Source: Burkholderiales bacterium
GTDB taxonomy: Bacteria; Pseudomonadota; Gammaproteobacteria; Burkholderiales; JABEVD01
Direction of reading: 5' to 3'
DNA length: 62,713 nucleotides
Assembly: GCA_019753155.1 (NCBI GenBank)
Contig: JAIELG010000001.1
Coordinates: forward strand, 1-62,713
A program made the translations under genes and the position numbers. Below the pieces are notes generated by a model, which did not search any database, was not told the DNA's origin, and saw nothing but the letters and a program-made list of their open reading frames with translations. How positions within the stretch are numbered: the first letter of the stretch is position 1; every line of letters begins with the position of its first letter. Below are positions 47,569-57,972 of the stretch, in pieces.

Positions 47569-48011
47569 GTCCCGTTCCTGAGGAAGCGATCGAGGCGATT
47601 CGAGAAAGTCTGGCGGTCATTCTGGTTCATGACCGAAGGGCCTCCCGTCATAATTCCGCTGCCCCTCAGGTTATCGAGAAAATCGCGCATGGTAAGGCGT
47701 GCAGCGATGTCTTCTTCCGAAAACCATTCCCCCCTGGCGCTGAGCGCATGCCCGCCGCCCTTCAATACTTCGCTGGCAAGCGGAATGTCGGAGGTGATGA
47801 CAAGGTCGCCGGGTAGCAGTTTTTTCAGGATTTCGGCATCGGCCTTATCGAAGCCGGATTCGACCTGCATGAAAGCGATCCATGGCGAGCGGGGAACATG
47901 GAGATATTTGTTGGCGACGAGGACCAGCCTCACCCCGGTCCTTTCGGCAGCCCTGTACAGAATTTCCTTGACTTCCTTCGGACAGGCGTCCGCATCCACC
48001 CAGATCTGCAT
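47565..48011 (-). CDS. YaiI/YqxD-family (DUF188) protein
   Basis: A 148-residue PIN-like-fold protein. The N-terminal IWVDADACPKEVKEIL with conserved Asp residues and the central DLVITSDIPLA are diagnostic of the UPF0178 (YaiI) family, which is thought to be nuclease-related but unproven. The C-terminal GGPSVMNQNDRQTFSNRLD helix is also family-typical, core MNQNDRQTF. Start at the ATG at 48011, which shares a base with the stop of the short upstream frame (TGATG). Confidence 0.93.
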   Translation of the reverse strand: MQIWVDADACPKEVKEILYRAAERTGVRLVLVANKYLHVPRSPWIAFMQVESGFDKADAEILKKLLPGDLVITSDIPLASEVLKGGGHALSARGEWFSEEDIAARLTMRDFLDNLRGSGIMTGGPSVMNQNDRQTFSNRLDRFLRNGT

Positions 48012-48193
48012 CAATCCTCGCCCCTCGAGCGCGAGTATACCAGTGCCTTGTCGGGCAGCGGTAGTCGCTCTCCTTCCACTGCACAGCGCTTCGGCGCACA
48101 ATTACCACACTGACAGCAATGATGCACCAAGATGCGATCCTTGAAAAGGATGCTGTTGCGACTCCCGTGCTCCCATGGCAAGCAAAATGACAT
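48011..48193 (-). CDS. Possible 60-residue cysteine-rich small protein
   Basis: A short open frame ending in TGATG with the yaiI start, the arrangement expected for translational coupling. The product carries four cysteines in a CCQCGNCAPKRC cluster near residue 30, preceded by HH, which could bind zinc or an Fe-S cluster. No family recognised, codon pattern is not decisive, and the start (ATG at 48193) has no strong ribosome-binding site. Reported as a candidate only. The 284 bases 48012-48295 hold nothing else I can support. Confidence 0.3.
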   Translation of the reverse strand: MSFCLPWEHGSRNSILFKDRILVHHCCQCGNCAPKRCAVEGERLPLPDKALVYSRSRGED

Positions 48194-48295
48194 CGAAGCC
48201 GCAGTCGAGAAAGCGCGTCACGGCGAACATCTGTCAGGCAAGCTGAAAAAACTGACCGATGCGTTCAGGGTCTAGATTCCTGCGCCATGGCAGGG

Positions 48296-49174
48296 TCAAG
48301 TCCCATGGCGCTTCATGGCAGGAAAAGCGATCAGGGCAAGCGCGAATCCGATGAGGAGCATGCCGACCGCTTCGAATTTGCCGGGCACTTCCCCGAGCTG
48401 GAGCCATGAGGCCAGAACGCCGATCACGGGCGCAAGAAGGGAAACCATGCCGGCGGTTCCTGCCGATAGATTGCGCAAGGCGTAAAGCCAGAGCAGCCAT
48501 GCGATGGCATTGGCCGCGATCACATTGTAGAGAATCGCCCCCGTCAGGTAATGCGTCCAGATTATCGTCTTTTCCGGCACGACAAAAGCGGCCAGAACGA
48601 GGGGAAGCGAGCCGATCAGCATCTGCCATGCAGTGAAGGAAAAGAGATCCATTTCCGGCGCGCTCCTGTGCAGCTTCTTGGCGGCAATCACGGAAAGCGC
48701 CCAGCACAATCCGCCCGTCACGGCGAGAATATCGCTCAGGATGCTGCCCCGCAAATGCCAGGGTTCGAGTATGAAAACGATTCCCAGGCAGGATGAGAGC
48801 GCCACGATCCACTGCATGCCCCTGATTTTCTCCCCCAGAAGCGGCCAGGCGAGCAACATCACCCAGAACGGCATGGTATAGCTCAACACGGCGACCTTGC
48901 CCGCACCGCCTTCGACCAATGCCCACAGGATGAGTCCCGTGAAGCCGCTCGTTTGCAGGAGGCCGATCACGGCTGTCGGCAGGATGCGGGTCGGCCGCAG
49001 CGGCCTTTTCATGATGGGGAGCGCGCACAGCATGATGACTGCCGCAAGGGAGGTGCGCATGGCAGCGAACTGGAAAGGCCCGATATCGGAGAGCGCCGAC
49101 TTCATCACCACCCAGTTGTAGCCCCAGATGAGCGCAAGGAGCATGAGCGCGGCGAACGGTCGCATGGAATTCAC
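48296..49174 (-). CDS. EamA/DMT-family permease
   Basis: A 292-residue inner-membrane permease with about ten helices in two EamA repeats. The first repeat begins ALIWGYNWVVMKSA and the second is after residue 150 (GGLCWALSVIAAKKL), both with the family's aromatic-rich loops; the protein ends in a short basic tail. Likely exports an amino acid or metabolite; substrate unknown. It precedes aspS-strand genes and starts 32 bases beyond the aspS stop, so it may be cotranscribed with aspS. Confidence 0.9.
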   Translation of the reverse strand: MNSMRPFAALMLLALIWGYNWVVMKSALSDIGPFQFAAMRTSLAAVIMLCALPIMKRPLRPTRILPTAVIGLLQTSGFTGLILWALVEGGAGKVAVLSYTMPFWVMLLAWPLLGEKIRGMQWIVALSSCLGIVFILEPWHLRGSILSDILAVTGGLCWALSVIAAKKLHRSAPEMDLFSFTAWQMLIGSLPLVLAAFVVPEKTIIWTHYLTGAILYNVIAANAIAWLLWLYALRNLSAGTAGMVSLLAPVIGVLASWLQLGEVPGKFEAVGMLLIGFALALIAFPAMKRHGT

Positions 49175-49205
49175 TGCCGAGGCCCAGGCCTCGACGCGTC
49201 TCCCT

Positions 49206-50987
49206 TCAAGCCTTCGCTGCCAGGGGATCGCGCAGGCGGATGTGAAGTTCCTTCAACTGTTTCTCGTCGACGGAAGAAGGCGCCTGGGTCAGCAGGCATT
49301 GCGCGCGCTGGGTTTTGGGGAAGGCGATCACGTCGCGTATGGATTCGGCTCCGGCCATCATCGTCACCACCCGATCGAGACCGAACGCGATTCCGCCATG
49401 GGGCGGCGCGCCATACTGTAGCGCATCCAGAAGAAAGCCGAACTTCTCGGATGCCTCGTCGACCCCGATGTTGAGCGCCCTGAACACCTTGGACTGAACT
49501 TCCTCCCTGTGTATCCGCACCGACCCGCCGCCGATTTCCCATCCGTTGAGAACCATGTCGTAAGCCTTGGAAAGCGCCGCGCCGGGGTCCGTCTCCAGAA
49601 GATCCTCGTGCCCGTCCTTGGGGGACGTGAAGGGATGGTGCAGCGCGACCCAGCGCTTTTCCTCCTCGTCGTATTCGAACATGGGAAAGTCCACCACCCA
49701 CATGGGCTTCCATCCCGCATCCAGGATATTGCGTTCGTGTCCGATCTTGACCCTGAGCGCCCCGAGCGCATCGTTGACGATCTTCGCCTTGTCCGCGCCG
49801 AAGAAAATGAGATCCCCTGATTGCGCGCCCGTCTTCTCCAGGATGGCCTTGACCACATCCTCCGGCAGGAATTTCAGTATGGGGGACTGCAAGCCTTCCA
49901 GCCCCGCAGCCAGATCGTTGACCTTGACGTAGGCGAGACCCTTCGCCCCGTATATTGCAACGAACGCAGTATAGTCGTCGATCTCCTTGCGCGATATGGT
50001 CGCCCCCCCCGGGATCCTGAGCGCAGCCACCCTGCCCCCCTTCATGTCGGCCGCTCCCCTGAACACCTTGAATTCCACGGCTTTCATGATATCGGTGAGT
50101 TCGGTGAGTTCGAGCTTCACCCTGAGGTCGGGCTTGTCCGAGCCGTATTTATTCATCGCGGTCTCGTGGGTCATCCTCGGAAAGGGATTCGCCAATTCCA
50201 CGCCCAATGTTTTGCCGAACAGACTCCGTATCATTTCCTCCATGAGGTTCATGATTTCTTCCTCGCCGAGGAACGAAGTCTCGATATCGATCTGGGTGAA
50301 TTCAGGCTGCCTGTCCGCGCGCAAATCCTCGTCCCTGAAGCATTTCGTGATCTGGTAATAGCGGTCGAAACCCGCCGCCATCAACATCTGCTTGAAGAGC
50401 TGGGGGGACTGGGGAAGCGCGAAGAAATGGCCCGAATGGACCCGGCTCGGCACGAGGTAGTCGCGCGCGCCTTCCGGGGTCGATTTCGTGAGCATAGGGG
50501 TTTCGATGTCGATGAAGCCCATCTCATCCAGGTAAGTCCTGACAGCCATCGCAACCTTGTAGCGCAGGCGCATGTTCGCCTGCATCTGTGGGCGGCGCAA
50601 ATCGAGCACGCGGTGGGTAAGACGCACCGTTTCGCTCAGGTTTTCGTCATCGAGCATGAAAGGCGGGGGCAGAGACGGATTCAGGATCGCTATGGATCCC
50701 GCCTCGACCTCGATTTCCCCGCTCTTCAGGTTGGGGTTCACGGTTCCCTCGGGACGCCGCCTCACGTTCCCGGAAATTTCGAGGACATATTCGCTCCTCA
50801 CCTTCTCTGCAATGCCGAAGGTCTCCGCGTTCTCGGGCGCGAAAACCACCTGCACGAGCCCCTCCCTGTCCCGCAGGTCGATGAAGATCACCCCGCCGTG
50901 GTCGCGTCTGCGATGCACCCAGCCGCAAAGGGTGACGGTGCTGTCCAAATGCCTGGTGTCGATGTTGCCGCAATAATCTGTACGCAT
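49206..50987 (-). CDS. aspS: Aspartyl-tRNA synthetase
   Basis: A 593-residue class IIb synthetase. It has the N-terminal OB-fold anticodon domain (to about 105; [12 protein letters not shown]), motif 2 [16 protein letters not shown], core FRDEDLR, the GAD insertion domain after about residue 290, and motif 3 GIAFGLDRV near the C-terminus. Length fits the bacterial type. It may charge tRNA-Asp alone or also tRNA-Asn; a gatCAB locus outside the window would decide. Downstream of murJ-fmdB-DUF502 in the same direction. Confidence 0.97.
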   Translation of the reverse strand: MRTDYCGNIDTRHLDSTVTLCGWVHRRRDHGGVIFIDLRDREGLVQVVFAPENAETFGIAEKVRSEYVLEISGNVRRRPEGTVNPNLKSGEIEVEAGSIAILNPSLPPPFMLDDENLSETVRLTHRVLDLRRPQMQANMRLRYKVAMAVRTYLDEMGFIDIETPMLTKSTPEGARDYLVPSRVHSGHFFALPQSPQLFKQMLMAAGFDRYYQITKCFRDEDLRADRQPEFTQIDIETSFLGEEEIMNLMEEMIRSLFGKTLGVELANPFPRMTHETAMNKYGSDKPDLRVKLELTELTDIMKAVEFKVFRGAADMKGGRVAALRIPGGATISRKEIDDYTAFVAIYGAKGLAYVKVNDLAAGLEGLQSPILKFLPEDVVKAILEKTGAQSGDLIFFGADKAKIVNDALGALRVKIGHERNILDAGWKPMWVVDFPMFEYDEEEKRWVALHHPFTSPKDGHEDLLETDPGAALSKAYDMVLNGWEIGGGSVRIHREEVQSKVFRALNIGVDEASEKFGFLLDALQYGAPPHGGIAFGLDRVVTMMAGAESIRDVIAFPKTQRAQCLLTQAPSSVDEKQLKELHIRLRDPLAAKA

Positions 50988-51011
50988 GATTGTTTCGAAG
51001 TTCTTGAAATT

Positions 51012-51608
51012 TCAGTCCTTGCCGCCTGGGGGAACGACACCGATGGATATGATGTATTTGAGGGCGTCATCCACGCTCATGTCGAGTTCGATGACGTCCT
51101 TCCTCGGCATCATGAGGAAAAAGCCGGATGTGGGATTGGGCGTCGTCGGGACATAAACGCTCACATACTCGCCCTGCAGATGGTTGGCGACATCCCCGCC
51201 GGGCTGCCCGGTGAGAAATGCGACCGTCCAGGAGCCTTCCCTGGGAAACTGCACCAGCAGCGCTTTTCTGAACGCCTCGCCGCTGCTGGAGAACAGCGTG
51301 TCGGAAACCTGCTTGACGCTGTAATAAATCGACTTTACCACCGGTATCCTGGAGAGCAGCCCCTCCCAGAACATCAGGAGCCGCTGCCCGATGATGTTGG
51401 CAGTCAGAAAACCCGTCAGGAAAACCACGAGGAGCGTCAGTATGACGCCGAATCCCGGGATGTTGAAGCCGAGAATCGCCCTGGGCCGCACGGACTCCGG
51501 AAGCAGCAGCAATGTCTGATCCATGGTGCCGATCAGGAGGCTCAATACCCACAGCGTGATGCCAAGCGGCACCCAGATCAGCAGCCCGGTGACGAAATAG
51601 CGCTTCAT
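51012..51608 (-). CDS. DUF502-family membrane protein
   Basis: A 198-residue protein with two membrane helices (about 5-27 and 55-80) separated by a periplasmic loop, and a cytoplasmic C-terminal domain with VFVPTTPNP-like SVYVPTTPNPTSGF, the DUF502 hallmark. The family has no assigned function but is regularly found beside aspS in betaproteobacteria. Its start overlaps the FmdB-like stop (ATGA), and it ends 24 bases before aspS. Confidence 0.9.
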   Translation of the reverse strand: MKRYFVTGLLIWVPLGITLWVLSLLIGTMDQTLLLLPESVRPRAILGFNIPGFGVILTLLVVFLTGFLTANIIGQRLLMFWEGLLSRIPVVKSIYYSVKQVSDTLFSSSGEAFRKALLVQFPREGSWTVAFLTGQPGGDVANHLQGEYVSVYVPTTPNPTSGFFLMMPRKDVIELDMSVDDALKYIISIGVVPPGGKD

Positions 51609-51859
51609 CAGGCGGCTTCTTCCGTCGATTTCGGTTCGGTCTTCGCATCCACGCCATTGGCCGCCGGCTTCGACGATCCGCCCTTGAAATCGGTGGCGTA
51701 CCACCCGCTTCCCTTGAGCTGGAAACCGGGAGCGGAAAGCTGCTTGGAAAAAGTCTCCCTGCCGCATTCCGGGCAAACCGTCAGGGGCGCATCGTTCAGC
51801 TTCTGGATGCAATCCTTGGTGAAACCGCATGAAGCACATTTGTATTCGTAGATCGGCAT
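51608..51859 (-). CDS. FmdB-family zinc ribbon protein
   Basis: An 83-residue protein. The first 45 residues form the FmdB zinc ribbon: MPIYEYKCASCG then CPECG, giving two CxxC pairs; the tail (GGSSKPAANG onward) is low-complexity and acidic. Named after a formamidase regulator, but the general role is unknown. Start at the ATG at 51859, which gives the canonical MPIYEY; the frame opens four residues earlier. Often upstream of DUF502 and aspS. Confidence 0.92.
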   Translation of the reverse strand: MPIYEYKCASCGFTKDCIQKLNDAPLTVCPECGRETFSKQLSAPGFQLKGSGWYATDFKGGSSKPAANGVDAKTEPKSTEEAA

Positions 51860-51906
51860 GTCAAGCTCCAAAATCGAAAGCGTGATTATAACCCAGGAAG
51901 CGCATG

Positions 51907-53442
51907 TCAGGCTGCCCGCTTCGAGAAATCCTTGAGCCGCATCCCTGCAAGCTGCAAGGTGGCGAAATAGGAGGAGGCGCCGAGGATGACGAGAATGGCA
52001 AGGCGCCCTGCCCGACCGAGGGTGGAACCTGCCAGCCAGGATTGCGCGCTTCCGGAGGCGAACCAGAGCAGGATGCCCATGACGGCAAGAGCGAGGGCGA
52101 TCCTAGAGAAAAACAGCCCCCACCCCGGCTGCGGCGTATAGATGCCCGCCTGCTTCAGCCCACGGTAAAGCATGACCGCATTGAAGCAGGAGCCCAGGCT
52201 GATCGCAAGAGCAAGCCCCGCATGCTGCCATATCCCTATGAACGCGAGATTCATGATCTGGGTGAGCACGAGCGTGATGATCGCGATCCTCACGGGCGTC
52301 CTGATATCCTGCCGCGCATAAAAGCCCGGCGCCAGCACCTTGACGAGGATCAGCCCAAGGAGCCCGATGCTGTAGGCGATCACTGCATTTCGGGTCATCA
52401 GCACGTCGTGAACGCCGAATGCCCCGTGTCCGAACAGCGTCGCCACAAGCGGAACTGCGAGCAGGGCGAAGGCGAGCGAAGCCGGCAGGGTGAGCAGGAA
52501 TGTCAGGCGCAACCCCCAGTCGAGCAGCCTCGCATAATCATCGTGGCTCTTCTCGGCATGGTGCTTCGCCAGGCTGGGAAGGAGGATGCTGCCGAGCGCA
52601 ACCCCGAGCATCCCGGATGGAAACTCCATGAGCCTGTCCGCGTAATAGAGCCATGAAACACTCCCCGTGACGAGGAGGGACGCGAAAATGGTGTTGATCA
52701 GAAGGCTGATCTGGCTGATCGAAACGCCGAAGACGGCGGGCCCCATCAGTTTCAGGACACGCCAGACGCCCGGATCCTTCAGATTGAGCCTGAATCTCGG
52801 CAGCATGCCAAGCTGCAACAGGAACGGCACCTGGAACAGAAGCTGCAAAATGCCGCCGAGGAATACCGCCCAGGCAAGCGCGAGAACGGGCGGATGCATG
52901 TAGGGGGCGAGAAAAAGCGCACAGGCTATGAAGGCGATATTGAGCAAAACCGGGGTGAATGCCGGGACCGAGAATTTGCTGTAGGTATTCAGTATGCCCC
53001 CTGCAAGGGCGACCAGGGAAATGAAAAAGATATAGGGAAAGGTGATCCTCAGGAGGCTCACGGTGAGATCGAACTTGCCCGGATCATTGGCAAACCCCGG
53101 CGCGCTCACGTAAATAATGAGGGGTGCCGCGATGATGCCGAGCAGAGTGACCACGAAAACGGCAAGCCCCAGAAGGGCGGAGACATGATCGACAAGCGCG
53201 CTCGTATCCTCATGCCCCCTATTTACCTTGTATTCGGCAAGCAGCGGAACGAAACCCTGGGAAAACGCCCCTTCCGCGAAAAGCCGCCTCAGGAGATTGG
53301 GTATCTTGAATGCGACGAAGAAGGCATCGGTATACATGCCTGCGCCGAAAATCCTTGCAACGATCATGTCCCGCACGAAACCCAGGATACGCGAGACCAG
53401 CGTCATGCTGCTCGTGGCTGCGAGCGCTTTCAACAAATTCAT
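51907..53442 (-). CDS. murJ: Lipid II flippase MurJ
   Basis: A 511-residue MOP-superfamily protein with about 14 membrane helices, flipping lipid-linked peptidoglycan precursor across the inner membrane. The N-terminal [19 protein letters not shown] and the [20 protein letters not shown] segment, core AEGAFSQGF, are MurJ hallmarks, with conserved arginines of the central cavity. Length is standard. It diverges from rpsT across 109 bases. Confidence 0.96.
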   Translation of the reverse strand: MNLLKALAATSSMTLVSRILGFVRDMIVARIFGAGMYTDAFFVAFKIPNLLRRLFAEGAFSQGFVPLLAEYKVNRGHEDTSALVDHVSALLGLAVFVVTLLGIIAAPLIIYVSAPGFANDPGKFDLTVSLLRITFPYIFFISLVALAGGILNTYSKFSVPAFTPVLLNIAFIACALFLAPYMHPPVLALAWAVFLGGILQLLFQVPFLLQLGMLPRFRLNLKDPGVWRVLKLMGPAVFGVSISQISLLINTIFASLLVTGSVSWLYYADRLMEFPSGMLGVALGSILLPSLAKHHAEKSHDDYARLLDWGLRLTFLLTLPASLAFALLAVPLVATLFGHGAFGVHDVLMTRNAVIAYSIGLLGLILVKVLAPGFYARQDIRTPVRIAIITLVLTQIMNLAFIGIWQHAGLALAISLGSCFNAVMLYRGLKQAGIYTPQPGWGLFFSRIALALAVMGILLWFASGSAQSWLAGSTLGRAGRLAILVILGASSYFATLQLAGMRLKDFSKRAA

Positions 53443-53484
53443 ACTTCAGATCCTGACGAGACAATCCGCGCATTATATTTTGTC

Positions 53485-53513
53485 TTGCCAAAGGAAGCGA
53501 ATAAACGTATGAT
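53485..53513 (+). promoter_or_regulatory. Sigma-70-type promoter of rpsT
   Basis: TTGCCA (53485-53490) and TATGAT (53508-53513) with a 17-base spacer, each five of six consensus bases. The -10 ends 38 bases before the rpsT ATG, leaving a short leader with a GAGGAG ribosome-binding site. Confidence 0.7.
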
Positions 53514-53551
53514 TTCGGATTTTACCCGATTCGAGAACCAGAGGAGTTTAC

Positions 53552-53815
53552 ATGGCCAACAGCGCACAAGCCAGGAAGCGTGCCAGACAATCCGACAAGC
53601 AGCGCGAGCACAATGCCAGCCTGCGTTCCGAGTTCCGCACCGCCATCAAGAAAGTGAAGAAAGCGATCGCGGCAGGAGACAAGGCAGCAGCACAGAGCGT
53701 CTTCAGCGAATCCGTCAGCACGGTGGATTCCATTGCGGACAAGAGGATCATCCACAAGAACAAGGCAGCACGTCACAAGAGCCGCCTCTCCGCCGCCATC
53801 AAGTCCATGGCCTGA
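53552..53815 (+). CDS. rpsT: 30S ribosomal protein S20
   Basis: An 87-residue basic, helical ribosomal protein (bS20) binding the 5' domain of 16S rRNA. The sequence [13 protein letters not shown], the [13 protein letters not shown] stretch and the terminal [19 protein letters not shown] are typical, the core being [13 protein letters not shown]. Has its own promoter, a GAGGAG ribosome-binding site and a strong terminator. Length identical to E. coli S20. Confidence 0.98.
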   Translation: MANSAQARKRARQSDKQREHNASLRSEFRTAIKKVKKAIAAGDKAAAQSVFSESVSTVDSIADKRIIHKNKAARHKSRLSAAIKSMA

Positions 53816-53821
53816 TTCCCC

Positions 53822-53850
53822 GGCCGGGCGATGCCCGGCCCACGCTTTTT
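53822..53850 (+). terminator. Rho-independent terminator of rpsT
   Basis: Perfect 8-bp GC stem GGCCGGGC (53822-53829) with a three-base loop and GCCCGGCC (53833-53840), followed by CACGC and five T. Located 6 bases after the rpsT stop and 17 before the next ATG. Confidence 0.85.
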
Positions 53851-53866
53851 CGTCTAGAATGGAAAG

Positions 53867-55804
53867 ATGAAAAAGCCGGTCAGCCGCATCCTCGTCATCA
53901 ACGACGAACCCCTGGTACTGAAGGAATTCGTAAAAGGCCTTAACGCTGCGGCGAAGTCCATGGAGAATCCCTTCGGCGTTGTTTTTTCAGGGGTGAGCTC
54001 GGCAGAAGACGCGCTGCTCGCCATAAAAGCGGACGGCGACATCCAGGCTGCCGTCGTCGACGACAATCTCGACGAGAGCGGCGCGCTTCATCTGGTGCAG
54101 AACATTACCCGTTTTCGGCCCGAACTCGACGTTTACATCCTGATCGCGCAGGAGCAGGAAGACGAGGTCGTCGATGCGCTCTTTTCCGAATCCGTGGACG
54201 GCTATTTCTACCGGGAAGAGCGGGACTACCGCGGCATGTACCGGATACTCCATGCGCAGCTCCAGGAAAAGGCGCGCACGCCCTTCTACGACCAGCTCAA
54301 GAATTACGTGCTTCTCGCCAAGGATGCCTGGCACACGCCGGGGCACTCCTCCGGGGAATCCCTGAGGGGGAGTCCATGGGTCAGCGATTTCTACGAATTC
54401 ATGGGCGAGCATGTTTTCGATGCCGACCTTTCGGTATCCGTTCCGATGCTCGATTCGCTCATGGAACCCAGGGGCGTGATCCTGGAAGCGCAACAGATCG
54501 CGGCAAAAGCTTTCGGGGCGAAGCGCACCTTCTTTGCGACGAACGGCACATCGACCGCCAACAAGGTGATTTTCCAGACCCTGCTCGCCCCCGGCGAGAA
54601 ACTCATTCTGGACAGGAACTGCCATAAGTCCATCCACCACGCCGTCGTGCTCTCGGGCGCCCACCCCATCTACCTCGACTCATCGGTCAACAAAAAATAC
54701 GGCATCTACGGCCCCGTCCCCAAAGCACGCATATACGGGGCAATCGAGCAGCATCCCGACGCACAGGCCCTGATCCTGACTTCCTGCACCTACGACGGAT
54801 TGCGCTACGACCTCCCCCCCATCATCGAGGCTGCGCACGAAAAAGGGATCAAGGTCATCATCGACGAGGCCTGGTACGGTTTCGCAAGATTCCACCCGGA
54901 ATTCCGTCCCACCGCGCTCGAAGCCGGGGCGGATTATGCGACGCAGAGCACGCACAAGGTGCTGACCGCCTTTTCCCAGGCGAGCATGATTCATGTCAAC
55001 GACCCGACATTCAATGCGCATCTTTTCCGGGAAAACTTCAACATGCACACCTCCACGAGTCCGCAATACAGCCTGATCGCCAGCCTCGACATCGGCAGAA
55101 AACAGGCCGTCATGGAAGGCTACAAGCTCCTTTCGAGAACGCTGGAACTCGCCAGGGAATTGCGCGCACAAATCAATTCGACCGGGGTTTTCAGGGTGCT
55201 CGATCTCGAAGACCTGCTCCCTCCGGAGGCTGCCGGAGACAACGTGAAACTCGACACGACCAAGGTCACGCTGGACATCTCGGCTTGCGGCTATACGGTA
55301 GAGGAACTGCAACAGGTGCTTTTCGAGCGCTTCAACATCCAGGTCGAAAAAACCACGTTCAACACGCTGACCCTGCTTCTGACCATAGGCACGACGCGCA
55401 GCAAGGTCTCACGCCTTTACGATGCGCTGATGCGCCTCGCGCGCGAAGGCCATGCGCCGAGAAGGATCTACCGGACGCCTGAAATCCCGGGATTCACTGA
55501 ACTGCGCTATCTTCCGCGCGACGCTTATTTCTGTGGAGGGGAAGCCGCTGCGCTCCTCGATGAACAGGAGAGCGTGAATCAAGACCTGGCAGGCAGGATC
55601 AGCGCCGACCAGATCGTCCCCTACCCGCCCGGCATCCCGGTATTGGTTCCGGGACAGACGATCACCCCGGAGATCATCCAGTATCTGGTCGCTCTACTGC
55701 GCTCGCAAAAAACGGTCGAACTGCACGGCATTCTTTACGACGGCTACCTCCCCTGCCTGCGCATACTGAAGCATGAAGAGGAAAGCGCCTTGAAGCCTGC
55801 CTGA
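53867..55804 (+). CDS. Orn/Lys/Arg-type PLP decarboxylase
   Basis: A 645-residue fold-type I PLP decarboxylase. The first ~125 residues form the receiver-like wing domain of inducible amino-acid decarboxylases; the core has FFATNGTSTANK, DRNCHKSIHH, IIDEAWYGFARFHPEF and the PLP lysine in STHKVLTAFSQ near residue 370. The C-terminal domain has the typical PPGIPVLVPG. It decarboxylates ornithine, lysine or arginine; which one cannot be fixed by eye. It is shorter than the E. coli inducible enzymes (about 715-755). It lies close behind the rpsT terminator and seems to be a separate unit. Confidence 0.9.
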   Translation: MKKPVSRILVINDEPLVLKEFVKGLNAAAKSMENPFGVVFSGVSSAEDALLAIKADGDIQAAVVDDNLDESGALHLVQNITRFRPELDVYILIAQEQEDEVVDALFSESVDGYFYREERDYRGMYRILHAQLQEKARTPFYDQLKNYVLLAKDAWHTPGHSSGESLRGSPWVSDFYEFMGEHVFDADLSVSVPMLDSLMEPRGVILEAQQIAAKAFGAKRTFFATNGTSTANKVIFQTLLAPGEKLILDRNCHKSIHHAVVLSGAHPIYLDSSVNKKYGIYGPVPKARIYGAIEQHPDAQALILTSCTYDGLRYDLPPIIEAAHEKGIKVIIDEAWYGFARFHPEFRPTALEAGADYATQSTHKVLTAFSQASMIHVNDPTFNAHLFRENFNMHTSTSPQYSLIASLDIGRKQAVMEGYKLLSRTLELARELRAQINSTGVFRVLDLEDLLPPEAAGDNVKLDTTKVTLDISACGYTVEELQQVLFERFNIQVEKTTFNTLTLLLTIGTTRSKVSRLYDALMRLAREGHAPRRIYRTPEIPGFTELRYLPRDAYFCGGEAAALLDEQESVNQDLAGRISADQIVPYPPGIPVLVPGQTITPEIIQYLVALLRSQKTVELHGILYDGYLPCLRILKHEEESALKPA

Positions 55805-55818
55805 CGAGCACAGGGCCG

Positions 55819-57972
55819 TCATTTTACCGCAACTGTGCTTATCATGAACCAGCCGGATACTGCCTGCACGATTACGCCGTGAAATCCGGCATCGATTTTG
55901 CCGGCACTGAAACTGACCGTTCCGCCTGCAGTCACGGGCAGCGTTCCGGCCGGCACGCCATCGATATATACTGCGGCAGCATTGGCATTAGGACTCGCTG
56001 ACGAAACAGACAAGTTTATTGTCCATGGCGCAGATGCAGTAGAGGCGAAGGAATAGCTGGCCCAGAGGATCCTGCTGCCGTCTGCCGTGAAGCTATCCCA
56101 TGGCTGGATGGGATCGCAGCCCCATCCGCGCGAGCAGATATCCGGGTTCTTGCCCGCAATACTGCCGGGAACCGGCGTTCCCAGGGTCAACGGCGCACGC
56201 TGGGCGGCGTTGAGGGCATCGACGGCCTGAAGTTTGGGCGTCGATAGATTGTAGCTGTCGGGCGTAAAACCCCACTGGTAGTCGCCAGTCGAATCATAGT
56301 AAACGAGCAAATCGCCATTATTGTTGCTCCATCCATTGTGCATGTTCACCATGGCGGTGGTCATGCGGGGGTCATTGACGGCCTGGGCGGAAATGGCGTC
56401 TCTTGGACCGCCTGTTTTGTCCAGACTTGGCCCGCCCTCGTAAGCCACGCGCTTCAAGCCCATGTCAGCCACAAGTACCGCATCCGACTTAAGGGCGAGT
56501 GCAGTTCCCGCCGGCGTCATGCCCGGATCGGCAAACAATGCGTCGAGTGTCGAAACAGTTGCCGCCGGATTGTAATAGGCGCTGCCGCCCGCGCCGTAAA
56601 AGTAATAACTCGGGGCATGGGCAGTTACGCCGGGATTGCCGGCCATGTTGTCGTAGTAGTTGAGCATCATGATGGTTTCGTCGAAGAGGGAAGCCCCACC
56701 CAATTGGCCCATGAGCACAGGACGGATGCGCGTCTGCATAGCGGCATCGCCGAAAACAGAACGAAAAATATTGCTGATCTGGACGCTGCGTTCGGCGGTG
56801 TGCCTGTTGCATAACCGCCAATCCATCGTACTCACCTTGGGCCAGGAGGCATAAGCCGTGCCGGGCGTCCAGATTCCATCCCAGTTGAGCGGCGACTTGC
56901 CTGCCGTGCCGACGACTTCGTCGCTTGCAGCCTGGCAGTTGTCGTTGAATTGCAGGAATGCCCAGTTCCAGAGTTCATTGCTGTACTCCACATAGACATT
57001 GAGATTCGCATTGAGCGGCGGATAGACAGGATTTGCCTGTGGACTCGTATAGGGATTGACGCCGTCGCTGCCGTAGAGAAACATGAGCGCCACGTTTTTG
57101 ATATAGGCGTCGGTCGCCCGAACCGGGATATTGATCCACGCATCTTTCCCAGTCTCGTTCATCAGCATGATGACATGTTCCCAAGGCCCGCCGAGTCCCT
57201 GCCACCCGTACCCGACGGGAGTGCGATTGAAGGATGGGGCCGAAGGCAACGCGCGATCGCTCCAGTTCGTCTGGGCATTCCAGTTGGTGGCAAGAAAGTC
57301 CATGAACCGGACAACGCTGAACTTCGAAATCAACACTTTTGGCGGAACAGCGAACAGCGTTGTCGGCGGATAACTCTGAAAAAAGCCGGGATTGAGCGGG
57401 CGCATGAGCTTGATTGCGGTGACGCCCGATCCCAAAACATCGGCACTGGTGCGCCTTGTGCCGGAAAAGCGTAAAGCAAGGTAACCAGGGGCCGCATTCA
57501 TATATATGAACGTCCCGGTGCTGGTATTGCTCGCCGGATCGTAGAAAACGGGGATATTCCCCAGGGGCTGCGCATAAACATGGGCTTGCCCCTTGAATGA
57601 CAGGGTGTAGGCGCCGTTCATCCTGCCTATGCCCGCCCACACGTAAAATGAAAAATCGGACATCGGCCAGCCATCGGCATCGAGAGGGGCTCGAACCTGA
57701 TTCGGACTGTTTTCGTTCAGGCCGTATAAAAAATCACGCGACATGCGGATGAGGTCGGCATAGAGACGATCCCCTTCCCAATCCAACGGCGCCGCTATGT
57801 TGATGCCCATCAGATTGGGATTGACCGAAGCGGCGCCCGATGTGACGCTGGAAACCAGGAGCAGTACCGCGACGACAATTCCTGACAGAGTGATTGATCC
57901 GGCTTTTTTTCCATTTAACACGATTGAGCGCCTTTCAATAAAATTTTGCGAATTACCTACCTTCCCCATCAT
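55819..57972 (-). CDS. Exported glycoside-hydrolase-like protein
   Basis: A roughly 717-residue secreted protein. A hydrophobic signal segment (ITLSGIVVAVLLLVSSVTSGAA) sits after a basic start. The middle looks like a TIM-barrel glycosidase: YVEYSNELWNW near residue 332 and AYEGGPSLD near 511 each hold a glutamate fit for an acid/base and nucleophile pair; proteins with this pattern are often labelled cellulose-binding. A C-terminal beta-rich domain (after about 620) may bind carbohydrate. Start uncertain: tandem ATGs at 57972/57969 have a GAGGT site and overlap the upstream gene by 20 bases; a GTG at 57921 would give a tighter signal peptide. Substrate unknown. Confidence 0.7.
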   Translation of the reverse strand: MMGKVGNSQNFIERRSIVLNGKKAGSITLSGIVVAVLLLVSSVTSGAASVNPNLMGINIAAPLDWEGDRLYADLIRMSRDFLYGLNENSPNQVRAPLDADGWPMSDFSFYVWAGIGRMNGAYTLSFKGQAHVYAQPLGNIPVFYDPASNTSTGTFIYMNAAPGYLALRFSGTRRTSADVLGSGVTAIKLMRPLNPGFFQSYPPTTLFAVPPKVLISKFSVVRFMDFLATNWNAQTNWSDRALPSAPSFNRTPVGYGWQGLGGPWEHVIMLMNETGKDAWINIPVRATDAYIKNVALMFLYGSDGVNPYTSPQANPVYPPLNANLNVYVEYSNELWNWAFLQFNDNCQAASDEVVGTAGKSPLNWDGIWTPGTAYASWPKVSTMDWRLCNRHTAERSVQISNIFRSVFGDAAMQTRIRPVLMGQLGGASLFDETIMMLNYYDNMAGNPGVTAHAPSYYFYGAGGSAYYNPAATVSTLDALFADPGMTPAGTALALKSDAVLVADMGLKRVAYEGGPSLDKTGGPRDAISAQAVNDPRMTTAMVNMHNGWSNNNGDLLVYYDSTGDYQWGFTPDSYNLSTPKLQAVDALNAAQRAPLTLGTPVPGSIAGKNPDICSRGWGCDPIQPWDSFTADGSRILWASYSFASTASAPWTINLSVSSASPNANAAAVYIDGVPAGTLPVTAGGTVSFSAGKIDAGFHGVIVQAVSGWFMISTVAVK

